Positions 1 through 8,415 of a DNA stretch of 49,350 nucleotides are shown in pieces (positions within the stretch are counted from its first letter, which is position 1; every line of letters begins with the position of its first letter). Origin of the DNA: Nevskia sp. Lineage in GTDB: Bacteria; Pseudomonadota; Gammaproteobacteria; Nevskiales; Nevskiaceae. The stretch lies in contig NZ_JAHFRY010000014.1 of assembly GCF_023266035.1 (NCBI RefSeq), positions 1 through 49,350 of the forward strand, in the 5' to 3' direction. A program made the translations under genes and the position numbers. A model generated the notes under the pieces. It made no database searches, was not told the origin of the DNA, and saw only the letters and a list, made by a program, of their open reading frames with translations.

Positions 1-921
1 GGCGGCGGCGCCAGCACCATTGCGCGTGGCTTCCTCGCTGGTCTGCTCGCTGCGGATCGCCTGCGGATTCGGGTTGTAGGCTTCGCGCGCTTCTTCGGTG
101 ACGCTGAAATCGACATCCGCCGATACCTGCGCGCTGACCCGGCCAGCGCCCATCATCGGTGCCAGCAGCTGCTCGATTCGGCGCACGTAATCGGCTTCCA
201 CGCGACGCGCAAAGCTGAACTGTTCGGACGAGGCGTCGGCCTCGCTATTGTTGCCGTCGCCGGTCAGCAGATGGCCGTACTGATCGATCACCGTGACGGC
301 CGACGGCTGCAGGTTGGGCACGCTCGACGCCACCATGTGGACGATCGACGCCACCTGTCCGGCTTCGAGCTGGCGGCCCGGATGCAGTTCCAGCAGCACC
401 GACGCACTGGCCTGATCCCGCGAGCGGGCAAACGCCGAAGGCTTCGGCAGCGCCAGATGGACGCGTGAACTCTTCACCGACATCAGGCTGCCGATGGTCC
501 GCGACAGCTCGGTTTCCAGGGCCAGCTGATAGCGCGCGGTTTCGATGAACTGGCTGGTGCCGAAACCCTGTTCCTCGCGAATCATCTCCATGCCCAGCGA
601 CGAACCTTTCGGCAAGCCTTGCGAGGCCAGGCGCAGGCGCGCTTCGTGAACCTTGTCGGCCGGCACGGTGACGCTGCCGCTCGCACCATCGAGCTTGAAT
701 TCGATGCCGGCAGCCCGCAGCGCATCGGCCACTTCGGCGGAATCCTTCTCGCCGAGGTTGGGATACAGCGGTGCCTGGTTCGGCTTCTGTGCCCAGAAGA
801 ACAGCGTGATGCCGGCGGCGATCGCCAGCGCGATACCGGCGATCGCCATCAGCTGGCGTACCGCAGGAAGGTCCTGGAGCTTGCGGGAAGCGAATCCCGC
901 GGGAACTGCGATGTCAGCCAT
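1..921 (-). CDS. fliF: FliF, flagellar MS-ring protein (N-terminal 307 codons)
   Basis: FliF forms the inner-membrane MS ring that seeds flagellar assembly. Reading leftward from an ATG at 921..919, the frame stays open to the window edge, so only the N-terminal part is seen. The product has a short cytoplasmic start, one hydrophobic segment near residues 23-40 (AIAGIALAIAAGITLFFW), then the typical periplasmic ring-building region with YPNLGEKDSAEVADAL, LPKGSSLG, the SRVHLALPKPS motif and VTVIDQYGHLLT. These are hallmarks of the YscJ/FliF family. The rest of the protein and its C-terminal FliG-binding tail lie outside the window. fliE lies 21 bases upstream in the same direction, so both probably share the sigma54-type promoter at 1328..1342. 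Identification is firm. Confidence 0.96.
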   Translation of the reverse strand, partial: MADIAVPAGFASRKLQDLPAVRQLMAIAGIALAIAAGITLFFWAQKPNQAPLYPNLGEKDSAEVADALRAAGIEFKLDGASGSVTVPADKVHEARLRLASQGLPKGSSLGMEMIREEQGFGTSQFIETARYQLALETELSRTIGSLMSVKSSRVHLALPKPSAFARSRDQASASVLLELHPGRQLEAGQVASIVHMVASSVPNLQPSAVTVIDQYGHLLTGDGNNSEADASSEQFSFARRVEADYVRRIEQLLAPMMGAGRVSAQVSADVDFSVTEEAREAYNPNPQAIRSEQTSEEATRNGAGAAA

Positions 922-942
922 GGTCGTTTAGGTTTCGTGCAA

Positions 943-1275
943 TCACAGCGGCATGTTCATGACGTCCTGATACGCGGACACCAGACGGTTGCGAACTTCG
1001 ACCATGGCCTTGAACGAGACCTGGGACTTGGAGGTGGCGAGCATCACGCTGGCGAGATCGGTGTTGGGATCGCCGAGCTCGAATTTCTTCTGCAGCTCGC
1101 TGGCCTTGTTCTGGGTGCTGGAAACCGAGTCGATCGACGATTTCAGCATTGCGCCGAAACCGCCCGCGGCCTCGCTGCCGGCCTCGGTGGCCAACGGTGC
1201 CGACGGGCGATTCGTTGCCTGCGTCTGCAGTGCGCGAATCTGGGAAAGCACCTGGCTGACGTCGATCGTGTTCAT
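943..1275 (-). CDS. fliE: FliE, flagellar hook-basal body adaptor
   Basis: FliE is the small adaptor that joins the MS ring to the proximal rod. The 110-residue product has the usual FliE length and the conserved C-terminal half, including DLASVMLATSKSQVSFKAM and EVRNRLVSAYQDVMNMPL. The open frame extends further upstream to 1356, but the first 27 codons there are arginine-rich and unlike FliE. The ATG at 1275 gives the normal family start (MNTIDVSQVLSQI), so it is preferred. The gene is followed directly by fliF on the same strand. A -24/-12 element starts 53 bases upstream of the ATG, consistent with FleQ/RpoN control. Confidence 0.95.
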   Translation of the reverse strand: MNTIDVSQVLSQIRALQTQATNRPSAPLATEAGSEAAGGFGAMLKSSIDSVSSTQNKASELQKKFELGDPNTDLASVMLATSKSQVSFKAMVEVRNRLVSAYQDVMNMPL

Positions 1276-1327
1276 CCGTGTTCGCCTAGTGATAGCAGGA
1301 CTTGAGAGCGGTTCTGCCAGCGTTCGA

Positions 1328-1342
1328 GCAAGACCTGTTCCA
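1328..1342 (-). promoter_or_regulatory. Sigma54 (-24/-12) promoter for fliE-fliF
   Basis: On the minus strand the 15 bases read TGGAACAGGTCTTGC. They keep the invariant GG and GC dinucleotides exactly ten bases apart and have a perfect TTGC -12 element. Transcription would start near 1316, giving a leader of about 40 bases before the fliE ATG. The window also encodes rpoN and a FleQ-type activator, which makes the site functionally plausible. Confidence 0.7.
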
Positions 1343-1551
1343 CGGCGAAAGCACACGGAAACCCCTGAAATCAGGCGGAATCGCGACAGATTTCCGACGC
1401 GAAACGATGCGCGAAACCGAGCTTCAGCGCAGTCCTACCTTCGGTCGGCCAACGATAAATGATCACTGTCAGCGGTCATCAATGCCGCCCACACTCACGT
1501 CATCAGCTGCTGTGCTGGCGTCGCCGACACACGCCTTCAGGAGCACTCGCG

Positions 1552-2526
1552 ATGTCCCCTCCTTCCGAAACAACCGCCGCTGGCGATGAGACAGCAATGA
1601 GCTTACCGATGACGCAGATCGAAACCGAGCAACTTCGCGAAACCCTGGCCATTGCCCAGGCGACGATCGAGAGCAGCGAACGGTTCAGCCGTCATGGCCT
1701 GTTGATGCAGGCATTCATGGATGGCAGCGCCCAGCTCGCCTGGCTCAAGGACGAACGCGGCCGGCTGGTCTGGGCCAATCGCCGCTGGTTCGAGCAATTC
1801 GGCATCGACGAAAGCACGGCACCCGACAAGACCGATTTCGAACTGTTTCCCGAAGCGGAAGCGCAGCGCATCCGCGCGCTCGATCTGGAAGTGCTCGGCG
1901 GCCACACGCCGCAGCACAGCATCGAAACCATGCTCGGCAGCGATGGCCGCGAACTCAGCTGGCGGGTCACTCGCTTCCCGTTCCACGACGCCGCCGGCCA
2001 GCGCTATGTCGGCGGCCTGGCCGAAGACGACACCGAACGCGTGCGCCAGCACGAGATCGCCCATCGGCAGTCGATCACCGACAACCTCACCGGCCTGCTC
2101 AATCGCCACGGTTTCGACGCGCAGGCAGCGCCTGAACTGCTGCGCGCACGGCGTCGCGGTTCGTCCTGCACCCTGGTCTGCATCGGGCTCGATGGCCTGA
2201 GCGGCGTTCATGTGCGCCTGGGCTCTGCCGCCAGCGACGCGCTGATCTCGCTGGCTTCGATGATCCTGCGCAAGAGCTTCCGCACCACCGACATCGTCGC
2301 CCGCATCGATGGCGACCGGTTCGCGATCCTGGCGCCGGACTCATCCGGCGAAGTGGACGTAATCCGCCGCCGGCTGCAGGCCGCGGTCGCCGAGCTGTCG
2401 GCGAATCCGATCCTCGAAGCGCAGTTCGATTTCCGGATCGGACTGCTGCTTTGCGAGCCGGCCGGCAGCGAATCGCTGGCGCAGTTGCTGGACCTTGTCG
2501 AGTTGCAGATGACAGCCGCGAGCTGA
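1552..2526 (+). CDS. PAS domain protein with a degenerate GGDEF domain
   Basis: The 324-residue protein has an N-terminal coil, a PAS sensor domain at about residues 45-165 (AWLKDERGRLVWANRRWFEQFGI) and a GGDEF-like domain from about residue 177, beginning with the usual DNLTGLLNRHGF motif. GGDEF domains normally make c-di-GMP. Here the signature is IDGDRF rather than GG(D/E)EF, and the metal/substrate motif normally reading DxDxFKxxND is altered to LDGLSGVHVRLG. Catalysis is therefore doubtful; the domain may bind nucleotide or act structurally. No EAL or HD-GYP domain follows. The ATG at 1552 is chosen because an AGGAG box lies eight bases upstream; longer starts back to 1459 lack one. It is on the strand opposite to the flagellar genes and is probably transcribed alone. 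Confidence 0.82.
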   Translation: MSPPSETTAAGDETAMSLPMTQIETEQLRETLAIAQATIESSERFSRHGLLMQAFMDGSAQLAWLKDERGRLVWANRRWFEQFGIDESTAPDKTDFELFPEAEAQRIRALDLEVLGGHTPQHSIETMLGSDGRELSWRVTRFPFHDAAGQRYVGGLAEDDTERVRQHEIAHRQSITDNLTGLLNRHGFDAQAAPELLRARRRGSSCTLVCIGLDGLSGVHVRLGSAASDALISLASMILRKSFRTTDIVARIDGDRFAILAPDSSGEVDVIRRRLQAAVAELSANPILEAQFDFRIGLLLCEPAGSESLAQLLDLVELQMTAAS

Positions 2527-2652
2527 TCGCAGGGCTGGGCCAATCCGGGGATTCGCAAGCATTTTTTTGAACGCTTGCAGCACTCGATTGTCGGACGAGG
2601 AGTATGTTACCGATCGGTATCATTCACTCCCCGCCTGATCCGGAACCCGAAA

Positions 2653-3708
2653 ATGTCCTTTACCTCGCTCAGCTACGCGGCGCCCGCCGCCAGCGTCCCG
2701 CTTGCTCCGTTCACGATCGACCGCCGAGCCCTGCGCCCGAAGGATGTCGCGATCGACATCCTCTACTGCGGCGTCTGCCACTCCGATGTCCATCAGGCCC
2801 GCGATGAATGGGGCGGCTCGAAATTCCCGATGGTGCCCGGCCACGAGATCGTTGGCCGCATCTCCGCCGTCGGCCCCGAGGTCAAAGGTTTCAAGGTCGG
2901 CGCTACCGTCGGCGTCGGCTGCATGGTCGACAGCTGCCGCAGCTGCTCCGCCTGCCAGGAAGGCGTCGAGCAGTATTGCGAAAAGGGCTTCACCGGCACC
3001 TACAACAGCAAGGATCGCCACGACGGCTCGACCACTTACGGCGGCTATTCCAGCCACATCGTCGTCGATGAAGCCTTCGTGCTGCGGGTCTCGGACAAGC
3101 TGCCGCTGAACGCTGTTGCGCCGCTGCTCTGCGCCGGCATCACCACCTATTCGCCGCTGCGCTACTGGAAGGTGGGCCCGGGCGACAAGGTCGGCGTCGT
3201 CGGCCTCGGTGGTCTCGGTCACATGGCGGTGAAGATCGCCAATGCCATGGGCGCCCACGTGGTGCTGTTCACCACTTCGCCCAGCAAGGTGGCCGATGCG
3301 GTCAGGCTCGGCGCCAAGGAAGCGGTGATTTCCAATGACAAGAAAGCGATGTCGGCACACCTCAACAGCTTCGATTTCATCATCGACTGCGTCAGCGCCC
3401 CGCACGATCTCAACGCCTACCTGGTGCTGCTCAAGCGCGAAGGCACGATGACCTTGGTCGGCGTGCCGGACAAGCCGCCGACCATCGAGATGGCACCGCT
3501 GGTGTTCAAGCGCCGTCACCTTGCCGGCTCGCTGATCGGCGGCGTTGCCGAGACACAGGAGATGCTCGATTTCTGCGCCGAGCACGGCATCGTGTCGGAT
3601 GTCGAAATGATCGACATCAAACAGATCAACGAGGCCTATGACCGCATGGTCAAGAGCGATGTGAAGTACCGCTTCGTGATCGACATCGCGACCTTGAAAG
3701 CGGCCTGA
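2653..3708 (+). CDS. Zinc-dependent alcohol dehydrogenase, NAD(P)-linked (AdhA/YahK type)
   Basis: This 351-residue medium-chain dehydrogenase belongs to the cinnamyl-alcohol-dehydrogenase-like group, which interconverts alcohols and aldehydes, usually with NADP(H). The catalytic-zinc motifs are visible: CGVCHSD near residue 38 and GHEIVGRI near 61. A four-cysteine structural-zinc loop follows (CRSCSACQEGVEQYC), then the Rossmann nucleotide motif GLGGLGHMAVKIA near residue 185. The length is standard. The ATG at 2653 opens the family's normal N terminus; 26 further in-frame codons upstream do not resemble it. The gene is convergent with the fleQ-like gene, separated by a hairpin. The true substrate cannot be told from sequence, and there is no obvious link to the flagellar neighbours. 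Confidence 0.9.
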   Translation: MSFTSLSYAAPAASVPLAPFTIDRRALRPKDVAIDILYCGVCHSDVHQARDEWGGSKFPMVPGHEIVGRISAVGPEVKGFKVGATVGVGCMVDSCRSCSACQEGVEQYCEKGFTGTYNSKDRHDGSTTYGGYSSHIVVDEAFVLRVSDKLPLNAVAPLLCAGITTYSPLRYWKVGPGDKVGVVGLGGLGHMAVKIANAMGAHVVLFTTSPSKVADAVRLGAKEAVISNDKKAMSAHLNSFDFIIDCVSAPHDLNAYLVLLKREGTMTLVGVPDKPPTIEMAPLVFKRRHLAGSLIGGVAETQEMLDFCAEHGIVSDVEMIDIKQINEAYDRMVKSDVKYRFVIDIATLKAA

Positions 3709-3730
3709 TTCTCGGGCGGCGCTGGGAACT

Positions 3731-3756
3731 GGCCGGCAGCGCAAAGGCTGCCGGCC
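3731..3756. terminator. Hairpin between convergent adh and fleQ-like genes
   Basis: A perfect ten-base inverted repeat (GGCCGGCAGC, six-base loop, GCTGCCGGCC) fills the 52-base gap between two converging genes. It lacks a clear run of T on either side, so it is a probable bidirectional terminator rather than a textbook one. Confidence 0.5.
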
Positions 3757-3760
3757 GGTT

Positions 3761-5290
3761 TCAGGCCTCGAGGTCGGCGTCGTCGCGCTGCAGGCCGTAC
3801 TTGCGCAGCTTCTCGACCAGGGTCGTGCGCCGCGTGTTGAGCAGCTTCGCGGCATGGGCGACCACGCCGGACGACTGCATCAACGCCTGCTTGATCAGGG
3901 CCAGTTCGATGGTTTCGATGTGGTCCTTCAGGTTGACACCATCGGGCGGCAACTGTGTCGAGGCCGACGGGAAGTAGGTGCTCGACGCCGACGACAGCGG
4001 CGGCAGGCTGCTGATCGCCGTGAAGCCGGACGAGCCCAGTCCTGAGCCGCTGGACTGGCTCCGCGCATTGACGGCAATCGGCTCGTGTTCTTCATCGGCC
4101 ACCGCGGGCACTGACGTCACGGGCATCACCGGCAGCGCCACGTTCTGGCGATAGCGGCTCGGCAATTCGGCGATGCCGACCATCGAATGCGGATGCAGCA
4201 CGGCCAGACGCTCGATCAGGTTCGACAGCTCGCGGACATTGCCCGGCCAGTGGTAGGCGCGCAGCGCGTGCACGGCATCGGGCGACAGCCTGACCGAACC
4301 ATGACCGTTGCGACGCATGGAGTCGATCAGGTCGTCGATCAGCAGCGGCAGGTCTTCCAGGCGCTCACGCAGCGCCGGCATTTCAATCGGGAACACGTTC
4401 AGGCGATAGAACAGATCTTCGCGGAAGGTGCCCTTGATGATGTTCTCTTCGAGGTTGCGATGGGTCGCGGCGATGATCCGCACCTCGCAGCGCATGCTGC
4501 GATTGGAGCCCACGCGCTCGTAGGTGCGTTCCTGCAGCACTCTCAGGATCTTCACCTGCATCGGCAGGGTCATGTCGCCGATTTCGTCGAGAAACAGGGT
4601 GCCGCCATCGGCCATCTCGAAGCGGCCCTTGCGCGAGGTGATCGCGCCGGTGAAAGCGCCCTTCTCGTGGCCGAACAGTTCCGATTCCAGCAGCTCGCTC
4701 GGGATCGCGCCGCAGTTGACCGCGACGAAGGGCTTGTCGCGACGCGCCGATTGCTCGTGCACCGCGCGCGCCACCACTTCCTTGCCGGTACCGGATTCGC
4801 CGGTGACCAGTACGGTGGTGTCGTGGCCGGCCACCTGTTCGACCATGCGCCGCACCTTGCGGATCGGTGCCGAATTGCCAGTCGGGCCGACCAGGCGAAT
4901 GGCCGCAGCTTCCTGATCCATCCGTACCAGACCGGCACGGCGGAGCAGATCGTTCAGCTGGGCATAGCGCACCGGCTGTTCGAGCGCAAAGCAGGCGCTG
5001 CGATCGAGACTGAATTGCTCGCAAATCGTTTCCTGGCGCGTTGGCGAGACCAGCAGCGGTGGATGGTGGCGATCGCGCTTCAGCCATTCGACGAAGCGGC
5101 CGAGCGCAGCCGGATCCGCTTCCTGACCAACGATCACCGCCAGCCATTCCTGGGGCTTGCGATCGGCCAGCTTCAGCGCGGCCGCGCTGGGCACGCAGAC
5201 CGGCACGAAATCGATGAACTGCAGGATCGAGGCGAGTGTGGCCGAGCTCTGCTCGTCGCCGTCGATCACCAGCACGCGGGATTCAGCCAT
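3761..5290 (-). CDS. fleQ: FleQ/FlrA-type sigma54-dependent flagellar activator
   Basis: This 509-residue protein is an enhancer-binding ATPase that opens sigma54 promoters, here most likely those of flagellar genes. Residues 5-120 form a receiver-like FleQ domain without a clear phosphoacceptor pocket. The AAA+ core has Walker A GESGTGKE at about 164-171, the sigma54-contacting GAFTGA loop at 211-216, the Walker B region [12 protein letters not shown] and the arginine-finger region. After a Ser-rich linker a Fis-type helix-turn-helix closes the protein ([20 protein letters not shown]). The start at 5290 gives the family N terminus; the longer frame to 5419 only runs antisense to the overlapping receiver gene. 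Its ATG lies inside the last codons of the lone receiver gene (8-base overlap), so the two are translationally coupled. It lies in the flagellar block beside rpoN, which supports the FleQ role. Confidence 0.92.
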   Translation of the reverse strand: MAESRVLVIDGDEQSSATLASILQFIDFVPVCVPSAAALKLADRKPQEWLAVIVGQEADPAALGRFVEWLKRDRHHPPLLVSPTRQETICEQFSLDRSACFALEQPVRYAQLNDLLRRAGLVRMDQEAAAIRLVGPTGNSAPIRKVRRMVEQVAGHDTTVLVTGESGTGKEVVARAVHEQSARRDKPFVAVNCGAIPSELLESELFGHEKGAFTGAITSRKGRFEMADGGTLFLDEIGDMTLPMQVKILRVLQERTYERVGSNRSMRCEVRIIAATHRNLEENIIKGTFREDLFYRLNVFPIEMPALRERLEDLPLLIDDLIDSMRRNGHGSVRLSPDAVHALRAYHWPGNVRELSNLIERLAVLHPHSMVGIAELPSRYRQNVALPVMPVTSVPAVADEEHEPIAVNARSQSSGSGLGSSGFTAISSLPPLSSASSTYFPSASTQLPPDGVNLKDHIETIELALIKQALMQSSGVVAHAAKLLNTRRTTLVEKLRKYGLQRDDADLEA

Positions 5291-5681
5291 GCGCGCCGCC
5301 CTCCTGTACCGATGCCGCCATGTTGGCGCGCACGTACTCGGCGATGCGGTGCTCGTAATCGTGCTTGGAAATGAAGCCGTCGGCACCGGCCTGCGCGGTG
5401 TGCTCGCGGTGCTCGGCATCGTCGTAATGGCTGGCGATCAGGATGCGCGGCGGCGTGTCCTGCGCCTTGATCAGCCGGGTCGCCTGCAGGCCGCCCATGC
5501 CGGGCATCGACAAGTCCATCAGGATCAGATCGGGGCGCAGTTCTTCGGCGAGACGCACGGCGTCGTAGCCGTCATGGCCGAGGCCGACGACGCTGATTTC
5601 CGGCACCGTGGCCAATAGATGGCGCGCCAGCACCAGAAACGCTTCGTTGTCATCGACCAGCAAGGTACGAACGGTATTCAT
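5283..5681 (-). CDS. Single-domain (CheY-like) response regulator coupled to FleQ
   Basis: The 132-residue product is a lone receiver domain. All phosphorylation residues are present: the acidic pair D10/D11, phosphoacceptor D56 ([13 protein letters not shown]), S84 and K106 (FISKHD). There is no output domain. It overlaps the start of the fleQ-like gene by eight bases, so the proteins are made together and probably act together, for example with the phosphorylated receiver binding FleQ, whose own receiver-like domain looks non-phosphorylatable. No histidine kinase is encoded nearby, so its phosphodonor is unknown. The ATG at 5681 follows a GGGGAA ribosome-binding sequence. It is not the chemotaxis CheY by context, since no che genes are seen. 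Confidence 0.88.
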   Translation of the reverse strand: MNTVRTLLVDDNEAFLVLARHLLATVPEISVVGLGHDGYDAVRLAEELRPDLILMDLSMPGMGGLQATRLIKAQDTPPRILIASHYDDAEHREHTAQAGADGFISKHDYEHRIAEYVRANMAASVQEGGAHG

Positions 5682-5748
5682 GGGTTCCCCACGGAATTCT
5701 CTGGGCCGCGTCTGCGGCCTTGGCTCGCGGTTCAAGCAACGATCCGCA

Positions 5749-7227
5749 TCAGCTCGCCATTCTGACTGCAATGGGTACCGCGATCCGTCTGCGTTCCTTG
5801 GCCGGTGCAATTTTCATGGCTTCGCGGTACTTGGCGATCGTCCGTCGGGCAATCAGCACGCCGCCGCGGGCAAGGATAGCGGCGATGGCACCATCGCACA
5901 GCGGCGCGCTCAGCTTCTCGCCATCGACGATGCGGCGGATCATTGCCCGCACCGCAATGCCCGAGGTATCGCTCTCCGCGCCCTGGATCTGGCTCGGGAA
6001 GAAATCCTTCATCGAGTACACGCCCCAGGGCGTGGCGACGAACTTGTTGGAGGTCACACGGCAGACGGTGGACTCGTGCATGGCGATCGCATCGGCGACT
6101 TCACGCAGGGTCAGCGGCAGCATGCCCTCCTCGCCACGGCGCAGGAAATCGCGCTGCCGCTCGAACACCACGCGGGCCGTCTTCAGCAAGGTTTCATGGC
6201 GCATTTCCAGGCCGCGAACCAGCCAGCGCGCCTGCTGCATCTGATCTTTCAAACCGCGATGGGCGCTGGCCGAAGTGGCCATCATCCGCTCGTAGGTGCT
6301 GTTGATGCGCAGCTTCGGCAGGCTGGCCGGATTCAGTTCGATCTTCCAGGCACCGGCGACGCCGCTGACGATCAGATCCGGCACCACCGCCTGCGCCGGT
6401 TCGATGCGCGAGGCACCCGGCTTCGGATCGAGCGTGCGGATCAGATCCATCGCCTGGATCATCCGGGTTTCAGTGGCGCCGAGTTCGCTGCGCAGCTTGC
6501 CGAAATCACGGGCGGCGACGCGCTCCAGATGATTCATCACCAGTGTTTCCGCCAGGTTGCGGCCCGGCGTGCCGGCTTTGATCGCTTCCAGCTGCAGCAG
6601 CAGGCATTCGCGCAGATCGCGGGCGGCGAAGCCGGTGGGCTCGACGCTCTGCACGGTGGTCAGCGCAGATTCGAGTTCGTCCATCGTCACCTGCCATTCG
6701 GCCGGCAGGCCGGCGAGGATCATCGCCAGTTCGGTTTCCAGATAACCGTTGTCGTCGATGTGTTCGATGATCGCCACCGCCAGCTGCCAGTCGCGGCGGC
6801 TTTCGATGATCAGCTCCAGCTGTTCGAGGGCGGCAACCCGGGCGTCCTCGATCGGCGCCGCCGCGCGGCGGGCTTCGATCGGCTCGCCGTCTTCGGTCGG
6901 TTCGCCACCGGACCAGGACTCGGCGCTGGACCAGTCGAAATCGGCATCGACACGATCACCGGCGGCTTCATCGCAACCGCTGACCGCCACTTCGGTGGAC
7001 TCGCTGCTGGCCTGCGTGCGGTCGATCAGCTCAGGAGACGGCGCCTCGGCACCGGCGGTCGTCGGGGTGACGTCGTCATGGCGCTCGAGCAGCACATTGC
7101 CTTCCAGGGCGGTTTCCACTTCCTGTTCCAGCTCGATCGCCGAAAGCTGCAAAAGGCGAATGGACTGAAGCAGTTGCGGAGTCATCGCAAGGTTCTGCGA
7201 CATGCCCATCCTGGTGGCCGGCTTCAT
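5749..7227 (-). CDS. rpoN: RNA polymerase sigma54 factor RpoN
   Basis: This 492-residue sigma54 directs RNA polymerase to -24/-12 promoters and needs an activator such as FleQ. Region I is recognisable (MSQNLAMTPQLLQSIRLLQLS), with a following leucine/glutamate-rich part; an acidic, variable region II covers about residues 50-135. The core-binding and helix-turn-helix parts follow, and the diagnostic RpoN box ARRTIAKYRE lies at about 460-469. A GGAG box precedes the ATG at 7227. The copy sits inside the flagellar block rather than beside lptB/hpf, so it may be the flagellar-specific second copy (RpoN2) found in some xanthomonads; whether another rpoN exists cannot be seen here. A possible sigma54 site in its own upstream region suggests autoregulation. 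Confidence 0.95.
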   Translation of the reverse strand: MKPATRMGMSQNLAMTPQLLQSIRLLQLSAIELEQEVETALEGNVLLERHDDVTPTTAGAEAPSPELIDRTQASSESTEVAVSGCDEAAGDRVDADFDWSSAESWSGGEPTEDGEPIEARRAAAPIEDARVAALEQLELIIESRRDWQLAVAIIEHIDDNGYLETELAMILAGLPAEWQVTMDELESALTTVQSVEPTGFAARDLRECLLLQLEAIKAGTPGRNLAETLVMNHLERVAARDFGKLRSELGATETRMIQAMDLIRTLDPKPGASRIEPAQAVVPDLIVSGVAGAWKIELNPASLPKLRINSTYERMMATSASAHRGLKDQMQQARWLVRGLEMRHETLLKTARVVFERQRDFLRRGEEGMLPLTLREVADAIAMHESTVCRVTSNKFVATPWGVYSMKDFFPSQIQGAESDTSGIAVRAMIRRIVDGEKLSAPLCDGAIAAILARGGVLIARRTIAKYREAMKIAPAKERRRIAVPIAVRMAS

Positions 7228-7298
7228 GGTTGCGCTCCGTTGTGTGATTCCGTGGAGCCATCCTCAGTCAAAGCGCAGCATCGCCCAATCAGTTTATT

Positions 7299-7334
7299 CC
7301 TGACCGGATGTCAGCAAAATCCTGACCAGTGTCA
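7299..7334 (-). promoter_or_regulatory. Candidate sigma54 promoter with clustered TGAC/GTCA half-sites before rpoN
   Basis: On the minus strand 7328..7314 reads TGGTCAGGATTTTGC, with GG and GC ten bases apart and a TTGC -12 element; transcription would begin near 7302, about 75 bases before rpoN. Around it lie TGAC/GTCA half-sites at 7301-7304, 7310-7313, 7323-7326 and 7331-7334, and the heptamer CCTGACC is repeated 22 bases apart. FleQ in Pseudomonas prefers a GTCA...TGAC dyad (recalled), so a FleQ-like site is plausible; spacing differs from that consensus. Confidence 0.4.
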
Positions 7335-7438
7335 AAAGCCGATCAGTGGATTCGCCACTGGTCCGGAAATTGCCCTCGCCGGTCCGGATGCAAGCTTTGG
7401 GCGAGCCCGTGGTTCCAGCGTGGGCCGGCCCACATCGC

Positions 7439-8074
7439 TCAACTTTCTGCGCCTTCCAGACCGGTGCGGATCGCATAGCGCATCAGCGCATTGGTGCCGT
7501 AGAGGCCGAGCGCGTCCATCATCCGCGCCCGGTGGGTTTCGACGGTCTTGGTGCTGATGCCCATCAGCTGGGCAATTTCCTTGGTCGACTTGCCGCGGGC
7601 GATCATCTGCAGCACCTGCTGCTGGCGACGCGGCAGGGTCACGCTGTCCTCGGCACGCGCCGATTTGCGCACCCCGACCAGCGTGTGCGACACGCTCGGG
7701 CTCAGGTAGGTCTGACGCTTGGCCACCGCTTTCAGCGCCAGTTCCAGTTCCACCGCTTCGCCATGCTTGGACAGATAGCCCACCGCGCCGGCCTTCAGCG
7801 CCGCGCGCACCTGCGAAGCCTCCGAACGCGCCGACAGCACCATCACCATGGTCTGCGGGTAGTGGCGGCGAATCTGCTGCAGCACGTCGAGGCCGTTGAT
7901 CGTCGGCAGGCTCAGGTCGATCAGCGCCAGATCCGGCTGCTGCCGGGCCACCAGTTCCAGCAACTGCTGGCCATCGCCGGTTTCGCCCAGCACCTCGGTG
8001 CCGGCAATCGCTTCGCAGAGCTTGCGGATGCCGGCACGGATGAGCGGTTGGGAATCGGCGAGGACGAGTCGCAT
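7439..8074 (-). CDS. NarL/FixJ-type response regulator coupled to mazF
   Basis: The 211-residue protein has an N-terminal receiver (phosphoacceptor D53 in ALIDLSLPTINGLD, K103 in YLSKHG) and a C-terminal LuxR-type DNA-binding domain at about residues 145-208 (GKSTKEIAQLMGISTKTVETHRARM). The acidic pocket is reduced to a single D7 in LADSQPL, where most relatives have two acidic residues, so phosphorylation may be weakened. Its ATG follows the mazF stop codon by only two bases, so translation is probably coupled to the toxin gene. No sensor kinase is nearby. It could regulate the toxin-antitoxin pair, rpoN just downstream, or distant genes; the sequence does not decide. Confidence 0.9.
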   Translation of the reverse strand: MRLVLADSQPLIRAGIRKLCEAIAGTEVLGETGDGQQLLELVARQQPDLALIDLSLPTINGLDVLQQIRRHYPQTMVMVLSARSEASQVRAALKAGAVGYLSKHGEAVELELALKAVAKRQTYLSPSVSHTLVGVRKSARAEDSVTLPRRQQQVLQMIARGKSTKEIAQLMGISTKTVETHRARMMDALGLYGTNALMRYAIRTGLEGAES

Positions 8075-8076
8075 GC

Positions 8077-8415
8077 TCAGACCGAAAGAACCAGCTTCAG
8101 GCCGCTGTCGACCGCTTGCATGACGCTGGCGGGCAAGGCTTTGACTCTTGCGGTCAACAGGGCTTTGTCGACGGTCAGCAGCTGCGACACGTTGATCACC
8201 GATGCCTTCGGCAAGCCGGATTCGCTCTTGCCGATACGGACATTGCCGGGCGCCGCCGCCAGCGCCAGATTCGAGGTGACGACGGCGACGATCACCGTGG
8301 CGATGCGGCTGTCGTTATAGGGATTGGCCTGCACCACCAGCACCGGCCGGCGCAGGCCTGGTCCCGAACCCGTCGGCTCCGGCAGATCAGCCCACCAGAC
8401 TTCACCACGTTTCAT
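8077..8415 (-). CDS. MazF/PemK-family toxin, endoribonuclease
   Basis: The 112-residue product matches the MazF/PemK fold, whose members cut mRNA at short sequences and are neutralised by a paired antitoxin. Family signatures are the opening MKRGEVWWADLPEP, the RRPVLVVQ strand with the conserved arginine pair, the VIVAVVTSN strand and the SGLPKASVINVSQLLTVDK segment. The ATG at 8415 lies inside the 3' end of the antitoxin gene (14-base overlap), the usual way of matching antitoxin and toxin amounts. Upstream in-frame codons to 8538 are just the other reading frame of the antitoxin. Whether it is active is not visible, but no frameshift or missing motif is seen. Confidence 0.9.
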   Translation of the reverse strand: MKRGEVWWADLPEPTGSGPGLRRPVLVVQANPYNDSRIATVIVAVVTSNLALAAAPGNVRIGKSESGLPKASVINVSQLLTVDKALLTARVKALPASVMQAVDSGLKLVLSV

